Notes: a model not told the origin generated them from the sequence alone. Positions 52,551 through 60,296 are shown, counted from the stretch's first letter. The stretch: DNA of 64,000 nucleotides from Apopatocola sp963618015 (GCA_963618015.1 CAVEQS010000002.1:59727-123726); one strand, 5' to 3'. Numbers and translations: made by a program.

Positions 52551-52579
52551 ATTTTAAAGCTTTGCTGTGAAAAAGTCAA
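52551..52579 (-). promoter_or_regulatory. promoter of SNF transporter
   Basis: TTGACT, 17 nt, TAAAAT on the minus strand, between crcB and the transporter ATG. Confidence 0.65.
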
Positions 52580-52606
52580 GGGAATCCGGGAAAAAGAGGC
52601 GGGGTA

Positions 52607-52981
52607 TCAGCCGCGCGCAAAGAACAGCTGCGCCGCCCATACCGCGCCGACGCCGAGCAGTACGCTCAACAGCACATAGATTACCCCCGTCATGGTATGC
52701 CCGGCGGCAAAAAACTGCTCGGTCTCGCCACAGAACGTGGAAAACGTGGTGAAACCGCCGCATACGCCGACCTTCAAAAAGAGCATCAGCCGCGGATCGA
52801 GATTTGCATTCCGCCCCGCAAGCGCAAGAAGACTGCCCAACGCAAACGCACCCAAAACATTGATGCCAAGCGTCACGACCGGAAAGCCGGACGCCGGCTT
52901 CACCGGCAGCAGCGTGAGCAGATACCGGCCCACCGCGCCCACCGCGCCGCCGAGGCCCACCAAAAGACAGTTCATACCCAT
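52607..52981 (-). CDS. crcB: fluoride channel CrcB/Fluc
   Basis: 124 residues, four membrane helices. Conserved GGAVGAVGRYLL start, GINVLGAFALG and GGFTTFSTFCGE, the Phe-rich fluoride track. Works as an antiparallel dual-topology dimer to expel fluoride. A single gene rather than a tandem pair, so a homodimer is expected. Preceded by a fluoride riboswitch, which fixes the function well. Confidence 0.96.
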   Translation of the reverse strand: MGMNCLLVGLGGAVGAVGRYLLTLLPVKPASGFPVVTLGINVLGAFALGSLLALAGRNANLDPRLMLFLKVGVCGGFTTFSTFCGETEQFFAAGHTMTGVIYVLLSVLLGVGAVWAAQLFFARG

Positions 52982-53000
52982 GATTTACTCTCCGTTTCAT

Positions 53001-53092
53001 CAAAATAAAAAACCGATGCCCCTGCCAAAAAGCAGAAGTCATCAGCACAAAGGCGGTTCGGTTTCCCCGGGAGCACTTCATTCCCTACTATA
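53001..53092 (-). ncRNA. fluoride riboswitch (crcB motif) with terminator platform
   Basis: Transcribed toward crcB. Conserved pieces on the minus strand: GGGAATGAAGTGCTCCC, AACCGCC, GCTGATGACTTCTGC; the first and third hold GAAGT and ACTTC, the pseudoknot partners. Downstream, CTGATGACTTCTGC can pair with GCAGGGGCATCGG before TTTTTTATTTT, forming a terminator that uses the ACTTC strand. Fluoride binding would therefore prevent termination and turn crcB on. Confidence 0.9.
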
Positions 53093-53100
53093 TGATAAAG

Positions 53101-53129
53101 ATAATACCAGCCGCACCGCCCGCCGTCAA
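53101..53129 (-). promoter_or_regulatory. riboswitch-crcB promoter
   Basis: TTGACG, 17 nt, TATTAT on the minus strand; transcription would start at about 53094, just before the aptamer. Confidence 0.8.
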
Positions 53130-53139
53130 GTCGCCGCTC

Positions 53140-53188
53140 TTGCAAAAGGAAGCGGTTTGTGCTATTCTATAGTTAGCATAAGCTAACC
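53140..53188 (+). promoter_or_regulatory. AraC gene promoter and operator
   Basis: TTGCAA, 17 nt, TATTCT (53140-53168). Palindrome AGTTAGCATAAGCTAACC (53171-53188; perfect GTTAGC/GCTAAC) covers the start site. A near copy lies at 54237-54254. Confidence 0.7.
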
Positions 53189-53210
53189 AAAGGAGATGCA
53201 TCGCAATACC

Positions 53211-54167
53211 ATGAAAGAAAAAAAGAACGCCTGTACCGGCTGCGCCGCCGCGGCGGAAGCGGATGGGCGGATCGTCCGGCAGTTGGAAGGGGCGGACGGC
53301 GAAGCCGTTGTTACCGCCTATCCGGTATTTCCGGGCATAGAGATCGCGTACTATGATATACACGCGCACGAGTGCCGGCTGGAATATGCGCCGGGAGGCT
53401 CGTTCATGCGCATCAGCCATTGCCGCGAAGGGCGGCTCGAACAGCCGATGGGAAACGAGTATTACTTCCTCGCGCCGGGCGATCTGGGCATATCCCGCAG
53501 CGGCGCATCGGACGCCGCGGCGTGCTTCCCCACCGGGCATTACCACGGCATCACCGTGACGATCGACCCGGCAAGAGCGCCGGAGTGCCTTTCGTGTCTG
53601 CTCTCGGACGTGAACGTCCGCCCGGCGGCGCTGATGGAAAAGTTCTGCGCGGACGGCGGCTACTTTGCCGCCCGCTCGTCCGCGAGCGTGGAGCACATCT
53701 TTTCGGAGCTCTACTCCGTGCCGGAGGATATCCGTAAGGGATATTTTAAAGTGAAGATTTTGGAGCTGCTGCTCTTTCTCAGCGCGCTCCCAACCGAGCG
53801 GCGGCGCGCGGCCTATTCCGGGGCGCAGGTGCGCCTTGCCTCCGCCGTGAGCGAGTATCTGCTCTCCGCCACGGAGGAACGCCCGACGACAGCGGAGCTG
53901 TCCGCCCGGTTTCACGCATCCGCCACGCAGATATTGCAGAGCTTTCAGGGCGTTTACGGCATGTCTCCGGCAGCGTTCCTGCGCGGGCAGAAAATGCACG
54001 CCGCGGCGGAGCTGCTCCGCTCGACCGACCGGACGGTGCTCGATATCGCCGGGCAGTTCGGGTACGACAACGCCAGCAAGTTCGCCCGCGCATTCCGCAG
54101 CGTCATCGGCGTATCCCCCAACGCCTACCGCGGCGGTGCAACGGCAGACAGCTGCGCGCCGGTCTGA
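53211..54167 (+). CDS. AraC-family transcriptional regulator
   Basis: 318 residues. N-terminal sensing half (about 1-215) and two HTHs at the C terminus: SARFHASATQILQSFQGVYGM and VLDIAGQFGYDNASKFARAF, ending GVSPNAYR. I prefer ATG 53211; an ATG at 53196 directly abuts AGGAG. Lies upstream of DUF3793 and flavodoxin genes and shares their operator motif, so an iron- or redox-linked role is plausible. Confidence 0.9.
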   Translation: MKEKKNACTGCAAAAEADGRIVRQLEGADGEAVVTAYPVFPGIEIAYYDIHAHECRLEYAPGGSFMRISHCREGRLEQPMGNEYYFLAPGDLGISRSGASDAAACFPTGHYHGITVTIDPARAPECLSCLLSDVNVRPAALMEKFCADGGYFAARSSASVEHIFSELYSVPEDIRKGYFKVKILELLLFLSALPTERRRAAYSGAQVRLASAVSEYLLSATEERPTTAELSARFHASATQILQSFQGVYGMSPAAFLRGQKMHAAAELLRSTDRTVLDIAGQFGYDNASKFARAFRSVIGVSPNAYRGGATADSCAPV

Positions 54168-54199
54168 TCCATTTTCCAATCCGGAAATACTATTTTGGA

Positions 54200-54231
54200 G
54201 CCGCATTCGCTCGTTTTGGAGCGGATGCGGC
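54200..54231 (+). terminator. hairpin after the AraC gene
   Basis: Stem GCCGCATTCGCTC / GAGCGGATGCGGC (one G-T pair). Only a short T-tract follows, so termination may be partial. Confidence 0.5.
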
Positions 54232-54236
54232 TTTGC

Positions 54237-54254
54237 AGTTAGCGTATGATAACC
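54237..54254 (+). promoter_or_regulatory. second operator copy before DUF3793
   Basis: AGTTAGCGTATGATAACC matches the 53171 palindrome at 14 of 18 positions and lies about 100 nt before the DUF3793 ATG. Confidence 0.55.
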
Positions 54255-54353
54255 TTGCAAACAGGGAAACGCTTCCCCGGATGTATGCTTTTCCACCATG
54301 TCACATTATCTCTCACCCCTTTGTGCGGTGCAGCCCGGAAGGAGGACTCACGA

Positions 54354-54905
54354 ATGTCTGAAGAAGTGATCGTCCGACTGGGCGCACCCACACTGGCGGG
54401 GATCAAAACCGGGAGCCTGTTCACCTGTGCGTACACCTCCCGCAAGAGCGTGGAAGAGTCTTTGCGGCGGCTCAATCGCTGCTTTGCCCCGAAAGGGCTT
54501 TGCCTTTTGCCGCTGCGTTATTCTGAGAAAAATGTTCTCCTCTATCTCTTCCGTCCGGCGGAGCTTCGCCGCGACCTGTGCGACCACGAAGCCGCCGAGC
54601 TGCTCCGGCAGGAGGGGTACCCCTGCGAGAGCTGCGGAAAATGTCTCGCGACGCTCACGCGCAAGCTGCGCAGCGGCGGAGAGTTCCCGCACGAGATCGG
54701 GCTATTTCTCAGCTATCCCCCCGAGGATGTAAAGGGCTTTATCGAAAATCGCGCCGCCAACTACAAGCTCAGCGGCCTTTGGAAGGTCTACGGCGACGAG
54801 AACAAAGCGAAAGAGCTTTTTGCCAAATACAAAAAATGCACGGACATCTATTGTGAACGGTACGAGGCTGGCTGCGGTATCGCCGAGCTCGCCGTTGCGG
54901 TGTGA
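54354..54905 (+). CDS. DUF3793 family protein
   Basis: 183 residues. Conserved features: LGAPTLAGIKTGSLF start, LNRCFAPKGLCLLPL, the CESCGKCL cluster, HEIGLFLSYPPEDVKGFI and KYKKCTDIYCERYE. The family commonly precedes flavodoxin and iron-transport genes in Clostridia; biochemical role not known. GGAGGA upstream of ATG. Co-oriented with flavodoxin, 25 nt apart. Confidence 0.9.
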   Translation: MSEEVIVRLGAPTLAGIKTGSLFTCAYTSRKSVEESLRRLNRCFAPKGLCLLPLRYSEKNVLLYLFRPAELRRDLCDHEAAELLRQEGYPCESCGKCLATLTRKLRSGGEFPHEIGLFLSYPPEDVKGFIENRAANYKLSGLWKVYGDENKAKELFAKYKKCTDIYCERYEAGCGIAELAVAV

Positions 54906-54930
54906 TGCGCCGGAAAGGAAGATTTTTATT

Positions 54931-55356
54931 ATGAAAAAAGCAGCAGTTATTTACTGGAGCGGCACCGGCAACACCGAGGCCATGGCGAACGCCGTTGCCG
55001 AGGGCATGAAAAGCGAAGGTGCCGAGGTCTCCCTTCTCAGCGCGGACGCCGTGAGCGCCGCCGATCTCGCCGGTCTGGACGCCGTGGCGCTTGGCTGCCC
55101 GGCCATGGGCTCCGAGGTTCTCGAAGAGGACGTTTTCGAGCCGATGTTCTCCTCCTGCAAGAAGCAGTTCGTCGGAAAAAAGGTCGCGCTCTTCGGCTCC
55201 TACGGCTGGGGTGACGGCGAATGGATGCGTACCTGGGAGCAGGACTGCCGCGGCGCCAACATCTCGCTCGTGTGCGAGAGCGTCATCTGCTGCGAGACCC
55301 CCGGCGACATCGAGCTGGAAGCCTGCCGCGAACTGGGCCGTGAGCTCGTAAAATAA
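54931..55356 (+). CDS. flavodoxin
   Basis: 141 residues. FMN phosphate loop YWSGTGNTEAMA, aromatic/acidic FMN loops CPAMGSEVLEE and FGSYGWGDGEWM. Low-potential electron carrier that replaces ferredoxin under iron limitation. Two-gene unit with DUF3793. AAGGAAG precedes the ATG. Confidence 0.95.
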   Translation: MKKAAVIYWSGTGNTEAMANAVAEGMKSEGAEVSLLSADAVSAADLAGLDAVALGCPAMGSEVLEEDVFEPMFSSCKKQFVGKKVALFGSYGWGDGEWMRTWEQDCRGANISLVCESVICCETPGDIELEACRELGRELVK

Positions 55357-55443
55357 GTTTGGTAACACGCCGGGGCATCCCCTTTCCCGGTTGTTATATA
55401 TCGATCCATCTCCATCCTTTTCTCTTTGTTGACCCCCATGCGA

Positions 55444-55470
55444 GACCGGCTGCCCAAAAAGCAGCCGGTC
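55444..55470 (+). terminator. terminator downstream of flavodoxin
   Basis: Perfect 10-bp stem GACCGGCTGC with a CCAAAAA loop, followed by a T-rich stretch. Confidence 0.7.
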
Positions 55471-55514
55471 GATTCTATTTCCCTCGGTTGTCGAAAGCAC
55501 TGGGAAAATTCCTC

Positions 55515-55543
55515 TTTACTTTTTCTTTCGGACTTGCTATAAT
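55515..55543 (+). promoter_or_regulatory. tRNA-Arg promoter
   Basis: TTTACT, 17 nt, TATAAT, about 16 nt before the tRNA. Confidence 0.75.
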
Positions 55544-55559
55544 AATCAGGCTGATAAAT

Positions 55560-55636
55560 GCGCCAGTAGCTCAGCTGGATAGAGTGTTGGCCTCCGGAGC
55601 CAAAGGTCGTGGGTTCAAATCCCGTCTGGCGTACCA
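55560..55636 (+). tRNA. tRNA-Arg (anticodon CCG)
   Basis: 77 nt including encoded CCA. Acceptor GCGCCAG pairs with CTGGCGT (one G-U). The anticodon stem TTGGC/GCCAA holds loop CTCCGGA with CCG, reading CGG codons. T arm GGGTTCAAATCCC. All arms fold. Confidence 0.96.
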
Positions 55637-55676
55637 AAAAGAGATTCCCTGCCCCATAGGGTAGGGAATCTTTTTT
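55636..55676 (+). terminator. tRNA terminator
   Basis: GATTCCCT / AGGGAATC stem flanked by A5 and T6; symmetry reaches into the tRNA end (TACCA, then TGGTA). Confidence 0.8.
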
Positions 55677-55695
55677 GGTATATGCCTTTTCTGGA

Positions 55696-55980
55696 CGGAA
55701 TTTGATCCGAGGGCACTTGGCAACATGCCGGGGGCATGTTGCAACCCGAGGTGGCTCGCCCGCAGGCGAGAAATCCCGTCTGGCGTACCGCTGCTCCGGG
55801 ATTTGATCCGAGGGGAAAGCGGTCTGCCGCTGCCGGGGGCAGAAGAAGGCAGACCGGTTTCTCCGCAGCCGCAGCTTTTGCGGCATCGAAGCATGCGCGC
55901 TGCCGCAAAAGCTATCCGCGGCAAGGCGGCCTGAGGCGGCTCGTCCGCAGGCGAGAAATCCCGTCCGACGCTCCTATCCC
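55696..55980. repeat. tandem repeat carrying tRNA-Arg 3' end copies
   Basis: Fills most of the 460-nt gap before the SNF gene; no gene seen. The 19-nt tRNA end AAATCCCGTCTGGCGTACC (55617-55635) recurs exactly at 55771-55789. Two units share ATTTGATCCGAGGG (starts 55702 and 55803) and a block beginning GAGG then GGCTCG, ending CCGCAGGCGAGAAATCCCGTC (55748 and 55932). Between them are different hairpins (CAACATGCC / GGCATGTTG in unit 1). Looks like degenerate attachment-site duplications or a tRNA-targeting repeat. Confidence 0.6.
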
Positions 55981-56097
55981 GCGTTTGCGGCGTTTCCCCG
56001 AAAAAACCTGCAAATTTTTTCTCCTTTTATTGCTTTAAATCGATCAGCGTGGTATGATGTGAATATTCTACATTCTACCATGAGAGTTGGAGAGAAA

Positions 56098-57462
56098 ATG
56101 AAGAGAGAAAACTTCAATTCGCGCATCGGGTTCATTCTTGTGAGCGCCGGATGCGCCATTGGCATCGGAAACGTCTGGAAATTCCCGTATCTCGCCGGGC
56201 AGAACGGCGGCGGGTATTTCGTCCTCTTTTATCTGCTGTTCCTCATCATTATGGGCATCCCTGTAATGACGATGGAGCTTGCCGTCGGCCGCGCGAGCCG
56301 GAAGAGCGCCGTTCTCGGCTACAAGGCGCTCGAGCCCGCCGGAAGCAAATGGCATTGGCACGGCTGGGCGTGCGTCATCGGCTGCCTGTTACTGATGATG
56401 TACTATACCACCGTCTCCGGCTGGATGCTCGCCTACTTCTTCAAGTTCGTCTCCGGAGCATTTACGACCGTGACGGCGGAAACGTCTGACAGCGTGTTTG
56501 CCAACATGCTCGCCAACCCCGTCGAAATGGGCATTTTCATGGCGATCACCGTGGCGGGCGGCCTGCTCGTGTGCTCCGGCGGCGTGCAGAAGGGACTTGA
56601 AAAGGTCACGAAGATCATGATGGTATGCCTCCTTGTACTCATCGTTGTGCTCGCCGTGCACAGCCTGACGCTCCCCGGTGCTGTAAAGGGCATTGACTTC
56701 TATCTGCGCCCAAATCTCGACACCATCCGCTCCGTCGGCATTTTCAACGTGATCACCAACGCCATGAACCAGGCGTTCTTCACACTCAGTCTCGGCATCG
56801 CCGCCATGGAGATCTTCGGCAGCTACATGCACGACGACCACACGCTCACCGGTGAATCGGTGCGTATCTGCGCGCTGGATACGTTCGTGGCGATCATGGC
56901 CGGTCTCATCATCTTCCCCGCCTGCTTCAGCTACGATGTGGAGCCGGGTCAGGGCCCCGCGCTCATCTTTATGACGCTGCCCAAGATCTTCCTCGATATG
57001 CCCGGCGGGCGCGTGTGGGGCTCGCTCTTCTTCCTCTTCATGACGTTTGCGAGCTTCTCCACCGTAACGGCGGTCTTTGAAAACCTGATCGCGAGCGCGT
57101 GCGACAACTGGGGCTGGAGCCGGAAAAAGTCCGTCGGCATCGTTGGCGCAGTGCTCTTCGTCGCCAGCATCCCGTGCGTTCTCGGCTATAACGTCTGGAG
57201 CGGCTTCCACCCGATGCCCGGCAAGGACATTCTTGACTTTGAGGACTTCCTCGTCAGCTCCCTGCTGCTGCCGATCGGCTCGCTCATCTATCTGCTGTTC
57301 TGCGTGAGCAAGAACGGCTGGGGCTTTGACAACTACCTTGCCGAGTGCAACAAGGGCAAGGGCATCAAAATGTCCCCGAAGTTCAAGGTCTACTTCCGGT
57401 ACATTCTGCCGATCCTGATCCTTGTAATTCTCGTTGTCGGGCTCGTTCCCCTGTTCAAGTAA
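56098..57462 (+). CDS. SNF-family sodium-dependent transporter (second copy)
   Basis: 454 residues, about 12 helices. LeuT-type segment RIGFILVSAGCAIGIGNVWKFPYLAGQNGGG. Divergent from the 51166 paralogue, so different substrates are likely. I start at 56098 after GGAGAG; ATGs at 56059 and 56080 are in frame but less well placed. Followed 12 nt later by the Sel1 gene. Confidence 0.93.
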   Translation: MKRENFNSRIGFILVSAGCAIGIGNVWKFPYLAGQNGGGYFVLFYLLFLIIMGIPVMTMELAVGRASRKSAVLGYKALEPAGSKWHWHGWACVIGCLLLMMYYTTVSGWMLAYFFKFVSGAFTTVTAETSDSVFANMLANPVEMGIFMAITVAGGLLVCSGGVQKGLEKVTKIMMVCLLVLIVVLAVHSLTLPGAVKGIDFYLRPNLDTIRSVGIFNVITNAMNQAFFTLSLGIAAMEIFGSYMHDDHTLTGESVRICALDTFVAIMAGLIIFPACFSYDVEPGQGPALIFMTLPKIFLDMPGGRVWGSLFFLFMTFASFSTVTAVFENLIASACDNWGWSRKKSVGIVGAVLFVASIPCVLGYNVWSGFHPMPGKDILDFEDFLVSSLLLPIGSLIYLLFCVSKNGWGFDNYLAECNKGKGIKMSPKFKVYFRYILPILILVILVVGLVPLFK

Positions 57463-57474
57463 GGGGGCGAGGCT

Positions 57475-57861
57475 ATGGCATCCAGCTATTACAAACCCTG
57501 CCCGGAACTGGACCGGTGCGATGAACTGATTGAAAAATACTGGGAGACCGAGCAGTATGACAAATGCTTCGCCGGTCATTTAGAGCTTGCGGAAAAGGGC
57601 TACCCCCTCGCCGAATGCCAGGTCGGGTACTTTTACTACCGCGGGCTTGGCGTGGAAAAGGATCTCGCCCAGGCGTTTTACTGGACGCAGCGCGCCGCCG
57701 AGCACGGCGACCGCGACGGACAGTACAATCTCGCCACGCTCTACGAAAACGGCGAGGGCATTGAGAAGGACATGGACGAGGCCAAGCACTGGTATCTTCT
57801 CGCCGCACAGCAGAAGCACCGCGAGGCAGCAGCCAAATGCCGGAAGCTAAAAATTATGTAA
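57475..57861 (+). CDS. Sel1-repeat protein
   Basis: 128 residues. Two to three Sel1-like alpha helices pairs: AECQVGYFYYRGLGVEKDLAQAFYW and GQYNLATLYENGEGIEKDMDEAKHWY, a protein-interaction scaffold. N terminus CDELIEKYWETEQYD is charged. Probably cotranscribed with the SNF gene. Role unknown. Confidence 0.85.
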   Translation: MASSYYKPCPELDRCDELIEKYWETEQYDKCFAGHLELAEKGYPLAECQVGYFYYRGLGVEKDLAQAFYWTQRAAEHGDRDGQYNLATLYENGEGIEKDMDEAKHWYLLAAQQKHREAAAKCRKLKIM

Positions 57862-57940
57862 ACTATATTATGTAAATTGATATTGTAAAAGGACAGCGCC
57901 CCGCGGCTTTGCGGGGCGCTGTCCTGGTTTACATAATTTT
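57850..57940. terminator. nested bidirectional terminator shared by sel1 and ahcY
   Basis: Inner 14-bp stem GGACAGCGCCCCGC (57891-57904 with 57911-57924) inside an outer perfect 14-bp repeat AAAATTATGTAAAC / GTTTACATAATTTT (57850-57863, 57927-57940). The outer arms contain the stop of sel1 and reach the stop of ahcY. Confidence 0.85.
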
Positions 57941-59180
57941 AAATCCCAAGGTACTTTTTCTGTTCTTCGGTGAGCGTGTCGATGGTGATACCGAGTGTGG
58001 AGAGCTTTTTGCGGGCGATGGCGTCGTCGATCTCGTGCGAGACACGGATGACGCCGGGGTGCAGCTCCGCGCGGTGGTCGGCGAGATATTTGGCGCTCAT
58101 GGCCTGCACGGCAAAGCTCATGTCCATGATCTCCGCCGGGTGGCCGTCGCCGGAGGCGAGATTCACGAGCCGCCCCTCCGCGAGCACAAAGAGGGTTTTG
58201 CCATTCGGGAGGACGTAGCCCTCGATGTTATGGCGCGCCTCGTAGTGCTCCGTGGCCATTTCACGCAGCGCTGCAACGTTCACCTCCACATCGAAGTGAC
58301 CGGCGTTGGAGAGGATCGCTCCGTCCTTCATCATGGGGAAGTGACGCGCAGAGATAACGTCGTCACAGCCCGTGACGGTGACGAAAATATCGCCGCGCTT
58401 GGCCGCCTCGTCCATCGGGAGGACAACGAAGCCATCCATGTGCGCCTCGATGGCACGCACGGGATCGACCTCCGTGACAATGACACGCGCGCCGAGACCG
58501 TGCGCGCGCATCGCCACGCCCTTGCCGCACCAGCCGTAGCCGCAGACCACGACCTCCTTGCCCGCAACGATAAGATTCGTTGTACGCATGATACCGTCCC
58601 AGACGCTCTGGCCGGTACCGTAGCGGTTATCAAAGAGGTGCTTGCAGTCCGCGTCGTTGACGAGCATCATCGGGAAACGCAGTTCCCCGGCACGATCCAT
58701 CGCCAGCAGGCGAAGGATACCGGTCGTCGTCTCCTCACAGCCGCCGATGACCTGCGCTATAAGCTCCGGGTACTTCGTGTGCATCCGGTGAACGAGATCG
58801 CCGCCGTCGTCAATGATGATGTTGGGCGCCGTTTCGAGCACAGCGTCGATTGCACTCTGGTACTGCTCCGCCGTCGCGCCGTGGACGGCGCAGACGTGCA
58901 TCCCTCCTGCGGCGAGCGCCGCGGCAACGTCGTCCTGCGTAGAGAGGGGGTTGCTGCCCGTGACGTGCATTTCCGCGCCGCCCATCTCCAGCACACGGCA
59001 GAGCCACGCGGTTTTCGCCTCCAGATGCACCGAGAGCGTCACACGCAGCCCGGCAAACGGTTTCGTCTCGCGAAAATCCTCCGCGATAGCGGCGAGCACC
59101 GGCATATGCCCCGCCACCCAACGGATCTTTTTTTCGCCCTCCGGCGCAAGGGAGATATCGGCAATATGGTTTTCGTACAT
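57939..59180 (-). CDS. ahcY: adenosylhomocysteinase
   Basis: 413 residues, short form lacking the insertion of eukaryotic enzymes. NAD-binding VVVCGYGWCGKGVAMRAHGLGARV, substrate segments SNPLSTQDDV and NRYGTGQSVWDG, C-terminal dimer tail ending QKKYLGI. Splits S-adenosylhomocysteine to adenosine and homocysteine in the methyl cycle. Monocistronic. Confidence 0.96.
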   Translation of the reverse strand: MYENHIADISLAPEGEKKIRWVAGHMPVLAAIAEDFRETKPFAGLRVTLSVHLEAKTAWLCRVLEMGGAEMHVTGSNPLSTQDDVAAALAAGGMHVCAVHGATAEQYQSAIDAVLETAPNIIIDDGGDLVHRMHTKYPELIAQVIGGCEETTTGILRLLAMDRAGELRFPMMLVNDADCKHLFDNRYGTGQSVWDGIMRTTNLIVAGKEVVVCGYGWCGKGVAMRAHGLGARVIVTEVDPVRAIEAHMDGFVVLPMDEAAKRGDIFVTVTGCDDVISARHFPMMKDGAILSNAGHFDVEVNVAALREMATEHYEARHNIEGYVLPNGKTLFVLAEGRLVNLASGDGHPAEIMDMSFAVQAMSAKYLADHRAELHPGVIRVSHEIDDAIARKKLSTLGITIDTLTEEQKKYLGI

Positions 59181-59271
59181 GGCTGTACTCCTTTTATGTA
59201 TTATGCGTTTATCTTATCATCCCGCCGCGCATCGCGCAACCGGAAAATCGGAAACGGCAAAACTGAAATTT

Positions 59272-59697
59272 CTATTTCCGTTCCCATAGCATTGCATAAT
59301 CCTTTTCACCGGTAGCTTCGTCCATGCTTTCACATTGAATTTCAAATCCCTCCCGTTGATAAAAAAGCAATGCCCGCTCATTTTTCTTATACACATTTAA
59401 CCGTAATTTCGGTTTTCTGTCTTTTGCATGGTTCAGCAAAAGCCTTCCTATACCCTGTGACTGTTTTTTGTCAGAAACAAAAAGCCCCTCAATATATTCA
59501 CCGCTTAGTCCTATAAACCCCTGTATGTCCTTATCGTTCTCATACACATAGACTTCCGCCTCTGCGAGCATTTCTTTCACTAATTCAAAATTGCTTTCCC
59601 AGTATTGAGCAGGAATAAAAGAATGTGCTCTCCGGTTGGTATCCAACCATATCTCAGCCACTGCATTTATATCTGCTTTTCTTAATTCTCTGATCAA
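59272..59697 (-). CDS. GNAT acetyltransferase
   Basis: 141 residues. IRELRKADINAVAEIWLDTN start, acetyl-CoA loop KQSQGIGRLLLNHAK, and NERALLFYQREGFE. Base composition (about 43 % GC in a sampled line) is well below neighbours, suggesting transfer. Resembles YjaB/PhnO-like N-acetyltransferases; substrate unknown. Confidence 0.88.
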   Translation of the reverse strand: MIRELRKADINAVAEIWLDTNRRAHSFIPAQYWESNFELVKEMLAEAEVYVYENDKDIQGFIGLSGEYIEGLFVSDKKQSQGIGRLLLNHAKDRKPKLRLNVYKKNERALLFYQREGFEIQCESMDEATGEKDYAMLWERK

Positions 59698-59768
59698 AAC
59701 ATCAACTCCCGTTCTGTTAAGTGGAGTATACCATATTTCTCAGAAAAAAATATCTTGATACGGAAAAA

Positions 59769-59803
59769 TCCCATGTCCGCACCTTCGCGGTGCAGACATG
59801 GGA
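59769..59803 (-). terminator. hairpin terminator, minus orientation
   Basis: 15-bp stem TCCCATGTCTGCACC / GGTGCGGACATGGGA with one mismatch, followed on the minus strand by TTTTT. It lies just after the gene remnant ending at 59823. Confidence 0.7.
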
Positions 59804-59822
59804 CGTTTCCGTTTTTTGCCTC

Positions 59823-59960
59823 TCAGAGATGCGCCAGATGCAGGGCGAACCAGGCGATGACTCCGGCGATGGCGCCCGCCGCGGCGTAGAGCGGCGCACG
59901 CAGCCGGGAAATCGCAGAGAAAAGACGCGGCAGCTCTGAAAATGGAGCTACCGCGTTGTT
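59823..59960 (-). pseudogene. remnant of a small membrane protein gene
   Basis: A stop-to-stop frame of about 45 codons without a usable start codon, encoding a single membrane-like segment (APLYAAAGAIAGVIAWFAL) and ending HLAHL. A minus-strand terminator follows, as expected for a real 3' end, and a repeat-family end lies just upstream. I read it as the 3' end of a decayed gene. Confidence 0.35.
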
Positions 59961-59965
59961 CTATT

Positions 59966-59986
59966 TCCCTCGTCAGGGGGAGCCTT
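59966..59986. repeat. solo end of the MITE-like repeat family
   Basis: TCCCTCGTCAGGGGGAGCCTT matches the right end of the 32957 element (CCCTCGTCAGAGGGAGCCTT) at all but one base of the shared part. Confidence 0.6.
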
Positions 59987-60296
59987 CCTCCGCGCTCATA
60001 TCCCGAAAAAGAACCCGAATAAAATCACGGCGTCCATACAAAATTCGGTCAATATAAACGTCCCTGCCGTTCACTCGGTAGAAAATCATATAGCTTCCGC
60101 TCACGAGGAACCGGTAGTCCCCGCTGACGTCGGCAACAGAGGACAGCAAAGCGCCCATTTCCGCAAAATTCTCTAAGCGGTCGACCGCGTCCAGAATGCG
60201 GTTCACCACGCGGTTTTGCAGTTCCGAAACAATATAGTCCCATATGTCGTCCAGATCGCGGCGGGACTCCGCCGAATAATGGATGTTATTCTTCAT
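59973..60296 (-). CDS. RelE/ParE-superfamily toxin
   Basis: 107 residues. YSAESRRDLDDIWDYIVSEL start and the RFLVSGSYMIFYRVNGRDVYIDRILYGRRDF core are typical ParE/RelE. The last residues (GSP) and stop are read from the repeat end at 59966-59986, so insertion reshaped the C terminus. Overlaps antitoxin end by 11 nt. Either gyrase poison or ribosome-dependent RNase; ParE-like pattern favoured. Confidence 0.9.
   Translation of the reverse strand: MKNNIHYSAESRRDLDDIWDYIVSELQNRVVNRILDAVDRLENFAEMGALLSSVADVSGDYRFLVSGSYMIFYRVNGRDVYIDRILYGRRDFIRVLFRDMSAEEGSP

Noticed and set aside
55960..56058. A second tRNA or pseudo-tRNA in the tRNA-Arg repeat region
   Set aside because: Only T-arm and acceptor-end fragments recur; no D or anticodon arm can be folded.
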